A stretch of DNA of 64,000 nucleotides. Origin: Archangium sp. (lineage in GTDB: Bacteria > Myxococcota > Myxococcia > Myxococcales > Myxococcaceae). Of the stretch, positions 45,497-55,200 are shown piece by piece. Numbering within the stretch: the stretch's first letter is position 1; each line of letters opens with the position of its first letter. The position numbers and the translations under genes are program-made. The stretch is from assembly GCA_030681645.1 (NCBI GenBank), contig JAUXRX010000059.1, positions 1-64,000 on the forward strand, given 5' to 3'. The notes under the pieces were generated by a model. That model saw only the letters and a program-made list of their open reading frames with translations, made no database searches and was not told the DNA's origin.

Positions 45497-46171
45497 ATGA
45501 ACGACTTGCCGAGGGCTGCCCTCGCGCCTTATGAGCCGCGCATGGGGCAGCGCCGCATTCTCTGGAGCCTGCTCGTTCTGCTGGCCGCCTGTGAGACCAG
45601 GCCCCCCGCGCCGGGCTCGGCGAGCCAGCAGGCCGCGCTCACCACCGCTACGCTGGGGGGGCTGATCCGCAAGACGCCCCTGGTCGCGCACGTGAAGGTG
45701 GTCTCGGCGACCGGCCGCCCGGGGACGATCGGCACCCAGCAGACCGAGGCCTTCTTCACCGACCTCACGCTGCAGGTCCTCACCTCCATCCACGGGGCCG
45801 CAGACTCGCTGCTGCTCACCACGCTCGGAGGCAGGGTGGGCGCGCGCGAGCTGCACGTGAGCGGGCAGGTGGTGCTCGAGGCGGGAGACGAGGCGATCGT
45901 CTTCGTCGACCCGGCAGTCTCCCTGCACCCGTTCGTGGGAGGGCAGGGCGGCGTGCTGCCGGTGAAGGAAGGCCGCGTCTACGCCTTCGACGGCCGGCCG
46001 CTGGTGGAGGTGCGGTCCGAGGGCTTCGTCTTCGGCCGCGCGCCCGGTGCACCTGCCCTCGCGCCCGCCCTCGAGCCTCGCGGCACGGCGGCGGCGGCCC
46101 GCGTGCTTCCTCCCGAGGGCGCCGCGCTGACCCTCGTCGAGGTGATGGCGGCCCTGAAGGCGCTGCCGTGA
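45497..46171 (+). CDS. Lipoprotein of unknown function
   Basis: A 224-aa predicted lipoprotein. ATG 45497 is preferred because GGGAG lies six bases before it; ATG 45542 would give a shorter signal. The lipobox is LLVLLAAC. The mature part is beta-rich (LVAHVKVVSATGRPG; DEAIVFVDPAVSLHPFVGGQGG), recalling small secreted domains expressed with myxobacterial metalloproteases. The GTGA overlap with the downstream metalloprotease gene supports a functional pair. Confidence 0.65.
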   Translation: MNDLPRAALAPYEPRMGQRRILWSLLVLLAACETRPPAPGSASQQAALTTATLGGLIRKTPLVAHVKVVSATGRPGTIGTQQTEAFFTDLTLQVLTSIHGAADSLLLTTLGGRVGARELHVSGQVVLEAGDEAIVFVDPAVSLHPFVGGQGGVLPVKEGRVYAFDGRPLVEVRSEGFVFGRAPGAPALAPALEPRGTAAAARVLPPEGAALTLVEVMAALKALP

Positions 46172-49100
46172 AGCGCGCCGCGATCTTCCTGGTGCTGTGC
46201 TCCGGGCTCGCCGCCCAGGCGTGGTCGACCCGGGTGTGCTCGACGAACTCGACGCTGCAGCCCAGCTACCCCGGCGGCAGCGTGTGGCCCCTGCAGTACC
46301 TCTCGAACATGCCCTCGGGCAGCAGCGGCCGGCTCGCGGTCTCGAGCGCGATGCAGTCGTGGAACTCCATCGTCGGAGCGTTCGACAACCTGAGCGCTCC
46401 CACCGGAGGCTTCGGCTTCTGCACCAAGCCTGACAACGCCGGGGTCAGCGTCATCGGGTGGGACGACGGCACCTGTCACGCCTGGGGCCCGTCGGAGGTC
46501 GGGGTCGCGGTGGTGTGGACGCAGAGCTGCTCGATCGTGAAGGAGGCCGTGTACTTCAACAGCAACTTCCCCTTCTCGACGGTGGAGCTCGAGGCGACCG
46601 CGCTCCACGAGCTGGGCCACTACCAGAACGCGGCGCACGATTGGTACGAGCTGTCGATCATGGGCTACTCGGATACGGACTTCACGTTCCTGACGGCCGC
46701 TGATCATTCGTTCCTGCGCGGCGTGTGGAGCTCGGGGAACACCACGCTGCCTGACCTGTACTTGAATCGCATCGTCGCCAGCAGCCCGATCCTCCCCGAC
46801 CAGCGGTCGATGGTGCAGTCGGCGCCGCCCACCTGCTCCGGCTCGTGCGCGGACCTCCAGGCTGGAGACACCATCCGCGTGCAGCTCTCCTACGGCAACG
46901 CCGGCTCGACGGCGGCGGGCCCCTTCGACCTCGAGATGCGGCTCGGGTCTCGGGTCATCGGCACCTGGACGCAGTCCAGCTACCCCGCGCACTCCCAGGA
47001 CACGTACTGGTTCGTGGCCACCGTGCCCGCGGGCGTGCCGCCCGGCAGCTACACCCTGAGCGTGGAGATCGATCCCTCCGGGGTGATCAACCAATCCAGC
47101 GGGCCCACCTCGGGTGAGCTCGTCAGCTTCTCCGGCTTCGTGGTGCGCACCCCGGCGGGGTGGACCTGCAGCCCCGCTCGCTACAACGCGCTCGATGGGT
47201 GCGACTGCGCGTGCGGCGTCGCAGACCCGGACTGCACCTCGACCACTCCGGTGGCGCGCGGCTGCGGCGACGCCAACACCTGCACCGACGATCGCTGCAA
47301 CGCCGCGGGGACCTGCGTCTACCCCGCCAACACCGCCTCGTGCGAAGACGGGCTCTACTGCAGCACCAGCGATCGCTGCGCCGCCGGCCTCTGCGCCGCG
47401 GGGACGGCGCGTGATTGTTCGGCGCAGTCGAACGCGTGCAACCTCGGGGTGTGCGACGAGGCCCAGCGCGCCTGCGTGCGCTCACCGCGCAACCAGGGCG
47501 GGGCCTGCGACGACGGCCTCTACTGCACCGTCACCGACCTCTGCGCCGCGGGCACCTGCAGCGGCAGCGCGCGGGACTGCTCGGCCCTGAGCTCGGCCTG
47601 CGCCGCCGGCACCTGCAGCGAGAGCCTGGACCGCTGCGTGGCGTCGCCCATCAACCAGGGGCAGAGCTGCGACGACGGGCTGCGCTGCACCACCGCCGAC
47701 TCGTGCAGCACGGGCACCTGTGCGGGCACGGCGGTCGACTGCAGCTCGCTGAACACCCCATGCACCCGCGGCGAGTGCGACCCCAACACCGGCGCCTGCG
47801 TCAGCGTGCCGCTCGCCAACGGCACCGCGTGCGAAGACGGAGCGTTCTGCACCACCGGCGATCGCTGCACCGCCGGCGCGTGCGTGGCGGGCGTGGCGCG
47901 TGATTGTTCTGCGCAGTCGAACACCTGCAACCTCGGCGTGTGCGACGAGGCGCTGAACGTCTGCGCGCCCGCTCCGCGGAACGAGGGCGGCGGTTGTGAC
48001 GACGGGCTCTTCTGCACCACCGGCGACAGCTGCGCCGCGGGGTTGTGCAGCGGTGGCCCACGCGACTGCTCGGCGTCGAGCTCGGCCTGCGCCGCCGGCA
48101 GCTGCAGCGAGAGCCTCGACCGTTGCGTCGCGGCGCCCATCAACCAGGGGCAGACCTGTGACGACGGCCTGCGGTGCACCACGGGCGACTCGTGCAGCGC
48201 CGGCAGCTGCGGGGGCGCGGCCGTCGACTGCTCGTCGCTGAACACCGCGTGCACGCGCGGCGAGTGCGACCCCAACACCGGCGCCTGCGTCAGCGTGCCG
48301 CTCACCAACGGCACCGCGTGCAGCGACGGCGTGTATTGCACCGTCGGTGAGACCTGCGCCGCGGGCGTCTGTGGTGGTGGCCAGGCGCGCACCTGCGCCT
48401 CGCTCGATTCCACCTGCAGCGTGGGGGTCTGCGACGAGGCGGCCGGGGCCTGCCGCGCCAGCGCGCTCAACGAAGGCGGCGCCTGCAGCGACGGTCGCTT
48501 CTGCACCGAGAACGACACGTGCGTGGCGGGCGCGTGCACGGGCGCCGCGAAGGACTGCTCGACGCTGAACGGGGCGTGCACCCGCGGCACCTGCGACGAC
48601 GTCGCGCAGCGCTGCGTCGCCGCGCCCGCGAACGAAGGGCAGGGCTGCGACGACGGGGCCTTCTGCACCACCGGCGACCGGTGCGCGGCGGGCTCGTGCG
48701 TGGGCGCGCGCAGAGACTGCTCGCAGCTCACCACGGGCTGCACGCTGGGCGTCTGCGACGAGACGGCCCGCGCGTGCGCCGGCCAACCGCGGCCGGAAGG
48801 CCAGGCCTGTGACGACGGTCAACGCTGCACCGTGGGTGAGTCGTGCCGCGGCGGCGTCTGCCAGGGGCGCCCGAGGGACTGCAGCTCGCTCGACTCGGCC
48901 TGCGTGGTGGGCACCTGCGACGCCACCACCGGCGCGTGCGCGGCGGTGCAGGTGCCTGACGGCACCGCGTGCGATGACCGCGCGGCGTGCACCGCAGCAG
49001 ATGCATGCAGGCAGGGGGTGTGCGCGGGAGCGGCGCTCGATTGTTCGCAGCTCAACGACGCGTGCCACTACGGCAGGTGTGACGAGCAGACCGGCCAGTG

Positions 49101-49248
49101 CGCGGTGTTCGGCCAGGTCGGGCCCTGCGACGCACCTTCGGGGTGCGGCTGTGGCGCAGCGCCGCTCCCGGGCGCGGCGTGGGTGGGCCTGCTGCTGGTG
49201 CTGCTGCGGGCGCGCCGACGCTCCGCCCCGAAGGACGTCGCGTTGTAG
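46168..49248 (+). CDS. Secreted metalloprotease with Cys-rich repeats and MYXO-CTERM-like tail
   Basis: A 1026-aa exported protein (signal KRAAIFLVLCSGLAAQA; GTG start). The metzincin-like zinc motif HELGHYQNAAHD places His147, Glu148, His151 and His157. A beta-sandwich domain spans about 200-330. Then at least eleven Cys-rich units of the form CxDGxxCTxxDxCxxGxC run to about residue 965. The C-terminus has a GCGCGA motif, a membrane helix (PGAAWVGLLLVLL) and a basic tail (RARRR), as in MYXO-CTERM surface-anchored proteins. It is coupled to the upstream lipoprotein. Confidence 0.88.
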   Translation: MKRAAIFLVLCSGLAAQAWSTRVCSTNSTLQPSYPGGSVWPLQYLSNMPSGSSGRLAVSSAMQSWNSIVGAFDNLSAPTGGFGFCTKPDNAGVSVIGWDDGTCHAWGPSEVGVAVVWTQSCSIVKEAVYFNSNFPFSTVELEATALHELGHYQNAAHDWYELSIMGYSDTDFTFLTAADHSFLRGVWSSGNTTLPDLYLNRIVASSPILPDQRSMVQSAPPTCSGSCADLQAGDTIRVQLSYGNAGSTAAGPFDLEMRLGSRVIGTWTQSSYPAHSQDTYWFVATVPAGVPPGSYTLSVEIDPSGVINQSSGPTSGELVSFSGFVVRTPAGWTCSPARYNALDGCDCACGVADPDCTSTTPVARGCGDANTCTDDRCNAAGTCVYPANTASCEDGLYCSTSDRCAAGLCAAGTARDCSAQSNACNLGVCDEAQRACVRSPRNQGGACDDGLYCTVTDLCAAGTCSGSARDCSALSSACAAGTCSESLDRCVASPINQGQSCDDGLRCTTADSCSTGTCAGTAVDCSSLNTPCTRGECDPNTGACVSVPLANGTACEDGAFCTTGDRCTAGACVAGVARDCSAQSNTCNLGVCDEALNVCAPAPRNEGGGCDDGLFCTTGDSCAAGLCSGGPRDCSASSSACAAGSCSESLDRCVAAPINQGQTCDDGLRCTTGDSCSAGSCGGAAVDCSSLNTACTRGECDPNTGACVSVPLTNGTACSDGVYCTVGETCAAGVCGGGQARTCASLDSTCSVGVCDEAAGACRASALNEGGACSDGRFCTENDTCVAGACTGAAKDCSTLNGACTRGTCDDVAQRCVAAPANEGQGCDDGAFCTTGDRCAAGSCVGARRDCSQLTTGCTLGVCDETARACAGQPRPEGQACDDGQRCTVGESCRGGVCQGRPRDCSSLDSACVVGTCDATTGACAAVQVPDGTACDDRAACTAADACRQGVCAGAALDCSQLNDACHYGRCDEQTGQCAVFGQVGPCDAPSGCGCGAAPLPGAAWVGLLLVLLRARRRSAPKDVAL

Positions 49249-49276
49249 CGTGCCAATACAGAACCGGGTCGGGGAT

Positions 49277-49292
49277 GGAGCACCGATGCTCC
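49277..49292. terminator. Short hairpin after the metalloprotease gene
   Basis: GGAGCA (49277-49282) and TGCTCC (49287-49292) pair around a four-base loop, 28 bases past the stop. No T-run follows. It may be a weak terminator or a leader hairpin for the gene at 49346. Confidence 0.35.
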
Positions 49293-49345
49293 GATACCTC
49301 CTTGCGGCCTGAACCAATCCCCACGCGGGCCCAAGGACACCTCAG

Positions 49346-50926
49346 ATGGTCTCTCGCATCGGCCCTCCGCCGCAGCTCCAGCCGTCCGTCCCCCGCGTCG
49401 AGACGCCCAGGCGACCGCCGCCGCCACCGGTGGGCAAGGCCTTCGGCAACGAGTTCAGCTCAGGCAGAGGGACCGCGCTGCGGGCCAGGGCGCTCACCAC
49501 CAGCGGCGCCACCACGCTGCGCAACGAGGTGCGAGGCGATGCCAACGCCAACTGCCTGGAGCGCGCGGCCGCGCTCGCTCAGCCGGGCGACTCGGTGATG
49601 CTCCTGATCGACGGCGACGGCGTGGGCCACGCGGTGGTGCTGAAGCCCAGCGGGCAGATCGTCGACCCCAACTTCCCCGGGCAGCCCGCCAGCTCGCTCG
49701 CGGCCTACCTGGCGGCGAACCCGCGCTACCAGCCCGGCCCGGCGATCTCCGATCGCGTGCTGGAGCAGCTGCTGTCCATTCCGCCCGGGCCCCAGCGTGA
49801 CCTCTTCATCCAGGCCGCGGGGCTGTCGAGAGTGGCCTCGCTGAAGGTGAATGACGACCCCAGCCCCATCGGGCCCACCATCGGCACCGCGGCCGAAGGG
49901 GCGCTCCCCGACCCTGCGAGCTGGCCGGTGATGACCACCGTCTTCATGGCCGACCCCACCGAGGCCGCGCGGTGCCGCGCCTCTCCCAGCAGCAGCGGCA
50001 CGGTCTGTGGCTCTTTCGGTGACGCCGAGCCGCTGACCGTTCTTGGGCAGGAGCCTCCAGCCCCGGCCGCGGCCCAGTGGTACCAGGTCGAGGGCACCGG
50101 CAGCGACGGTGAGCCGCTGACCGGCTGGGTGGGGGCGAGCCTGGTGCGTGAGCCCGCGCTCCAGATCGACCCGCGCCTCAACGAGCGCATGCAGGCGCTG
50201 GGCTACGTCGAGCCCGGTGGCTCCGTCGACGCCAACGACCTCCGCAACTTCCAGTTGATGAACGGACTGCCGCCGTCAGGCGAGCCCGACGAGGCCACGC
50301 TCACCCTGATGTGGAGCGCCGACGCGAGGCTCTCCACCTTCATCACCCAATTCGAGACGTCGACCTACAACGCCGAGAAGGACACCCCGGGCGGCGACAA
50401 CAGCTGCGGGCCCGCCTCGGTGGCGATGAACCTGGCCGCGCTGGGCCTGATCACGGTGGACAACGCCGACCCCCAGGCGGTGATCGCCACCGCGCGCACC
50501 GACAGCGGCACCACCGCGCCCAACACCACCGGCACCGACCAGCTGAAGGCGGCGGCCGAGGCGGGTGGCGCCACCACCACCGACGTGGAGGACATGGACG
50601 GCCTCGACGCGGCGCTCGCGCGCGGCGAGCCGGTGGTGCTCTACGGCGTGCCCAACCAGGCGGGCACCTGGTCGCGCGCCTCGGACACCTACGACACCGG
50701 CGACTTCGGGTTCATCCACGAGGAGTCCGCTCACTGGATCAGCGTCATCGGGCGCACCCCCGAGGGGGACTACGTCATCCAGGATCCCCTGAGCCGCGAA
50801 GGCACCATCACCGTCACCCGGGAAGAGCTGGAGGTCTACGCCGTGTGGGATGCCGCCGACGGCACCCCCAGCAGCTTCTCCATGAGCATCGCGCCGCCGG
50901 TGGAGCCCACCACCGGCCCACGGTGA
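49346..50926 (+). CDS. Protein with two papain-like domains and a peptidoglycan-binding-like domain
   Basis: A 526-aa protein without signal peptide. After a Pro-rich N-terminus, residues about 70-125 carry a Cys/His/Asp arrangement (NANCLERAAALAQ; GVGHAVVLKPSGQIVDPNFP). An SH3-like stretch follows (TGWVGASLVR), then a peptidoglycan-binding-like segment (NERMQALGYVEPGG; LRNFQLMNGLPPSGEPDEATL). The C-terminal C39-like domain has DNSCGPASVAMNLAALG and AHWISVIGRTPEGDYVIQDPLS. The combination suggests an effector or toxin acting on cell walls or host/prey proteins, delivered by a non-Sec route. This is inference. Confidence 0.65.
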   Translation: MVSRIGPPPQLQPSVPRVETPRRPPPPPVGKAFGNEFSSGRGTALRARALTTSGATTLRNEVRGDANANCLERAAALAQPGDSVMLLIDGDGVGHAVVLKPSGQIVDPNFPGQPASSLAAYLAANPRYQPGPAISDRVLEQLLSIPPGPQRDLFIQAAGLSRVASLKVNDDPSPIGPTIGTAAEGALPDPASWPVMTTVFMADPTEAARCRASPSSSGTVCGSFGDAEPLTVLGQEPPAPAAAQWYQVEGTGSDGEPLTGWVGASLVREPALQIDPRLNERMQALGYVEPGGSVDANDLRNFQLMNGLPPSGEPDEATLTLMWSADARLSTFITQFETSTYNAEKDTPGGDNSCGPASVAMNLAALGLITVDNADPQAVIATARTDSGTTAPNTTGTDQLKAAAEAGGATTTDVEDMDGLDAALARGEPVVLYGVPNQAGTWSRASDTYDTGDFGFIHEESAHWISVIGRTPEGDYVIQDPLSREGTITVTREELEVYAVWDAADGTPSSFSMSIAPPVEPTTGPR

Positions 50927-50935
50927 TCCCTTCAG

Positions 50936-51673
50936 CTACTGCTGAAAGCAATACAGCGCCGCCATGCTCGAGCACTCCTGCCCGCGCTGGTTCGTCCACT
51001 GTCCGTACACGTCTCCGATGTCGCCCTGGTTGCCGAAGGCGCTCTCGCTCCAGTTCGCGCAGGAGTTGTCGTAGCCACCGGCGGCGCTGGCGTTGCCCGT
51101 GGGCTCGGTGCCGGTCCAGACGAACTGGCCATTGGAGAGCTTCACGCCCAGCTCGTTGCGGTCGATGGGCGCGAGTGGCGCGGTGCGCAGCGAGGCCTTG
51201 TTGTTGAAGGCCTTGATGCGCCGCCCCGAGGTGTCGGTGCCCGTGAGGTACCAGGGACCATCGCCCTGGATGCGGTCGAACGCGTTGACCCGGGTGCCGA
51301 CCGTGTTCGACAGCCACGCGCGCCAGGTGCCGGAGAGCGCGCCAGCGCCCGCCGCCGCAGCGCAGAGCCCGTCAGCCCCCGAGAGCCCTCCGAGGTTGCC
51401 GCTGTAGGTGGTGCGCGTGACGAAGACGAGCTTCGCGCCCGTGGGGAGCGCCTCGACGCCGCAGGCCTGGTCTACGCAGAGCGGAGCGCTGCCACCGCAG
51501 ACGTTGCAGGAGGCCCCGCCCTTGCCGCAGCGGAAGTCCGTGGTCCCGGTGTCACAGATCTCCGCGCTCGCGCAGCACCCGGTGCAGTTGTTGGGTCCGC
51601 ACACGTACTGCGCGGTCGTGGGACCGCACGAAGCGGCAGCGACGAGGACAGCGGCGAGCAGGGCTCGATTCAT
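50936..51673 (-). CDS. Cys-rich lipoprotein with DUF1554 (lectin-like) domain
   Basis: A 245-aa predicted lipoprotein (lipobox VAAASC). A Cys-rich linker (CGPNNCTGCCASAEIC; CNVCGG) precedes a DUF1554 domain, recognised by VFVTRTTYSGNLGGLSGADGLC and the later WTGTEPTG and CANWSE segments. DUF1554 is C-type-lectin-like and is common in Leptospira and myxobacterial surface proteins. It is convergent with 49346-50926, ten bases apart. Confidence 0.75.
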   Translation of the reverse strand: MNRALLAAVLVAAASCGPTTAQYVCGPNNCTGCCASAEICDTGTTDFRCGKGGASCNVCGGSAPLCVDQACGVEALPTGAKLVFVTRTTYSGNLGGLSGADGLCAAAAGAGALSGTWRAWLSNTVGTRVNAFDRIQGDGPWYLTGTDTSGRRIKAFNNKASLRTAPLAPIDRNELGVKLSNGQFVWTGTEPTGNASAAGGYDNSCANWSESAFGNQGDIGDVYGQWTNQRGQECSSMAALYCFQQ

Positions 51674-51772
51674 CGGGCCCGCCTAGCATGATCGCCGGCC
51701 GAGCCCACGCTTCCCGCAACGTTCGGCCCGAGCCTGTGTCTCCCCGGAAATGCCGCACCCTGGGAGAACCTC

Positions 51773-52231
51773 ATGAAGAGCCTCGTCGTCGTCGTCGCCA
51801 GCGTCCTCGCTGCTGCGCCCCCCGCCCCGCCGGAGCCCAGGCCCGGCCTCGAGGTGATGGCCAAAGCCCGCGCCTTCACCCTCGACACCTCGGCGGTGGG
51901 CGGCGCGGTGGTGCTCAGGGCGGGGGACCACGTCGATCTCGTCGCCGTGGTGACCGACCCGGAGTCCAGGCGAATGGTGAGCGTCACGCTGTTGCAGAAC
52001 GTCATCGTGATCGCCAACGCCGCGCCGGCGCCAGGTGAGCCCCGGCAGCTCAGCTTGCTGCTCATTCCCGAGGAGGTGGAGATCCTCGCCTTCGCGAAGC
52101 AAGCCGGGCACCTCACCGCCTCACTGCGCAACCCTGCCGACCTCGACGTGCTGGAAGAGCGGGGCGCGGCGACGATGGCCACCATCACCAGCGGCGAGCG
52201 CACGTCGTACGCGAAGCCGAGGAAGAAGTGA
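51773..52231 (+). CDS. Stand-alone CpaB/RcpC-like domain protein
   Basis: A 152-aa protein with a short N-terminal signal-like stretch (SLVVVVASVLAAA). The rest resembles the C-terminal domain of CpaB/RcpC Flp-pilus proteins: VVLRAGDHVDLVAVVTDPES, VTLLQNVIVIA, LSLLLIPEEVEILAFAKQAG and LTASLRNPADLDV. CpaB usually has an N-terminal SAF domain and lies in a tad operon, but neither is present here. Probably periplasmic. Confidence 0.65.
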   Translation: MKSLVVVVASVLAAAPPAPPEPRPGLEVMAKARAFTLDTSAVGGAVVLRAGDHVDLVAVVTDPESRRMVSVTLLQNVIVIANAAPAPGEPRQLSLLLIPEEVEILAFAKQAGHLTASLRNPADLDVLEERGAATMATITSGERTSYAKPRKK

Positions 52232-52235
52232 CCGC

Positions 52236-55200
52236 TCAGGTGCGTGCGTTCGCGCCGCCGCCGGGGTCTCCAGGCGCGACCCGGTTCTTCGCGTGCCCTC
52301 CCAACCACGAGTAGAGCGCCGGCAGCACGAAGAGCGTCAGCAACGTCGCCGAGATCAGCCCTCCGATGACGACGGTGGCCAGCGGCCGCTGCACCTCGGA
52401 CCCCGGCTCGGTGGAGAGCGCCATGGGCAGGAAGCCCAGCGACGCCACCAGCGCGGTCATCAACACCGGCCGCAGCCGCGCGTCGGCGGCGCGGGAGATG
52501 GCCTCGACGTGACCGAGCCCCGCCGCCTCGAGGTCCCTGGCGAACGCCACCAGCACCAGGCCGTTGAGCACCGCCACGCCGAAGAGCGCGATGAAGCCCA
52601 CGCCCGCAGAGATGGAGAACGGAATGTCGCGCAGCCACAACGCGATGACTCCGCCCACGATGGCGAAGGGCACGTTGAGGAAGATGAGCAGCCCCACGCG
52701 CATCGAGCCGAAGCTCAGCCAGAGCAGGAAGAGGATGAGCGCGAGCGCGAGCGGCACCACCACCGCCAGCCGCGCCCGCGCCTCGAGGTAGTGCTTGAAC
52801 TGTCCGCCCCACTCGACCCGGTAGCCCACCGGGAACTTCACCGGCGCCGTCACGCGCTGCGCGTCCTGCACCACCGAGATCAGGTCGCGGCCCCGCACGT
52901 TGAACTCGACCGCCAGCCGGCGCGACTGCGCTTCGCGGCTGACCTGCGCGGGGCCGGTGACGAAGTTGAGCTCGGCCACGTCACCCAGCGGCACCACCTG
53001 GCCGCTCACCGAGCGCAGCGGCAGCGCGCGCAGCGGCTCGAGGTCGCCGGTGAAGTGATGCGCCGTGCGCACCACGATGCTGAAGCGGCGCTCGCCCTCG
53101 AGCACGTGGCCTACCGGTGAGCCCACCGCGATCGTCTCGGTCGCCTGGTTCACGTCTTCGATGGTCAGCCCGTAGCGCGCGAGCCGGTTGCGGTCGGGCG
53201 TGACGCGCAGGTACTTGAGCCCGGCCATCTGCTCGACGCGCACGTCGACGGCGCCTGGCACCTTGCGCACCGCCGCTGCCACCTGCTCACCCAGGCGCGC
53301 CAGCACCTCGAGGTCTCCGCCGTAGAGCAGGATGCCCACGTCTGAGCGGATGCCGGCCATCAGCTCGTTGGTGCGCATCTCGATCGGCTGCGAGATGGCA
53401 CCGCCCACCTCGGGCGAACGCTCCAGCACCTCCGCCACCTCCTTCGCGATGGAAGCCTTGGTGAAGCCGGGCCGCCACGTCTCACGCGGCTTGAGCTCGA
53501 CGTACACGTCGGACGCCTCGATGCTCATCGGGTCGGTCGCCACCTCGGGAGAGCCCGTGCGCGCGACCACCTGGTCCACCTCGGGAATGGTGAGCAGCTC
53601 CTTCTGCAGGTTCAGGTCGGTGCGCACCGACTCGCTCAACGCCGCGCCGGTGAGGCGCCGCGCTTCGATCAGCAGGTCCCCCTCGTCGAGCTGGGGAATG
53701 AACTCGGCCCCCATGCGCATGAAGAGCCCCACGGCGAGCGCCAGGGACAACACCCCCAGCCCGACGGTCGCCACCCGGTGCTGCATCGCCTGGGCGAAGA
53801 GCGGCCGGTAGAGCTTGTGTGCCTGGCGCAGCAGCCAGGTCTCGCGGTGTTCCTGCGCAGGCTTTACCCAGAGGCTGGTGAGCACCGGCACCAGCGTGAG
53901 CGAGAGCACGAAAGCCCCCGCCAGGGCGAGCAACACCGTGATGGCCATCGGGCGGAAGAGCTTCCCCTCGGTACCGATGAGCGCGAGCAACGGCAGGTAC
54001 ACGATGGCGATGATCGCCTCGCCGAAGACGCTGGCGGCGCGCACCTCGAGCGTCGCGCGCTCCACCACGCCGACCCGCTCCGCGTCGGTGAGCACCGTCG
54101 CGCTCGCTTGCTGGCGTTCGCTGAGCCTGCGCACGGTGTTCTCCACGATGATCACCGCGCCGTCGACCAGGAGCCCGAAGTCGATGGCCCCCAGGCTCAT
54201 CAGGTTTCCCGAGAGGCCAAGCGCGTTCATCACCGTGACGGCGAAGAGCAATGAGAGGGGAATGGTGATCGCCACCACCAGCCCCGCACGCAGGTCGCCC
54301 AGCAGCACGAAGAGCACCAACATCACCAGCAGCGCCCCCTCGAGCAGGTTCTTCCCCACGGTGGCGATGGTGCGATCGACCATCGCCGAGCGATCGTAGA
54401 AGGGCTCGATGCGCGTGCCGGGCGGGAGCGTGGGCTCGAGCGCCTTCAGCTTCGCCTTCACGGCCTCGGTGACGGTGCGCGAGTTCTCGCCCAGCAGCAT
54501 CATCGCCACGCCCACCACCACCTCGCCCTCTCCGTTCTTCGTGGCCGCGCCGCGCCGCAGCCGCGCGCCGAAGCGCACCTCGCCCACCGTGGCGATGGTG
54601 ATGGGCACGCCCTGCGGCGTGGCGCCGATGACCACGCGGTTCAGGTCGTCGAGGCTCTTCACCAGGCCGTCGGTGCCGATGACGAAGTACTCGCGGTTGT
54701 GCTCGATGTAGCCACCCCCCGCGTTCGCGTTCGATTTCTCCAGCGCCGCGACCACCTGCGCGATGGACACGCCCATCGCCTGCAGCCGCCCCGGCTCGAG
54801 CACCACCTGGTACTGCCGGTCTTCACCTCCGAAGCTGTTCACCTCGACGATGCCCGGCACCATGCGCAGCTGCGGCCCGATGTACCAGTCGAGCTGCTCC
54901 TCGAGCTCCATCAGGGTGAGGCGCTCGTTACGCACCACGAATTGGTAGACCTCGCCCAGGCCCGAGCTGATCGGCCCCATCTCGGGCTTGCCGTACTGCG
55001 CGGGCACGGCGCCTTCGGCCTCGCGCATGCGCTCGTTCACGAGCTGGCGCGCCCAGTAGATGTCGGTGCCGTCCTCGAAGGCCACGGTCACCACCGACAC
55101 GCCGTACTTCGAGATGGAGCGCACCTCGGTCGACTTCGGCAGCCCCGCCATCGAGCGCTCGACGGGCACCGTGACGTACTGCTCTACCTCGACGGGAGAG

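Noticed and set aside
47340-48970. Tandem DNA repeats resembling a CRISPR-like or minisatellite array
   Set aside because: The periodicity is in-frame and encodes Cys-rich protein repeats; spacers are not unique short sequences.
47482-49317. Long minus-strand frames opposite the metalloprotease repeats
   Set aside because: The repeats are Cys-coding on the plus strand in a regular pattern; the antisense is a low-complexity Ala/Arg product.
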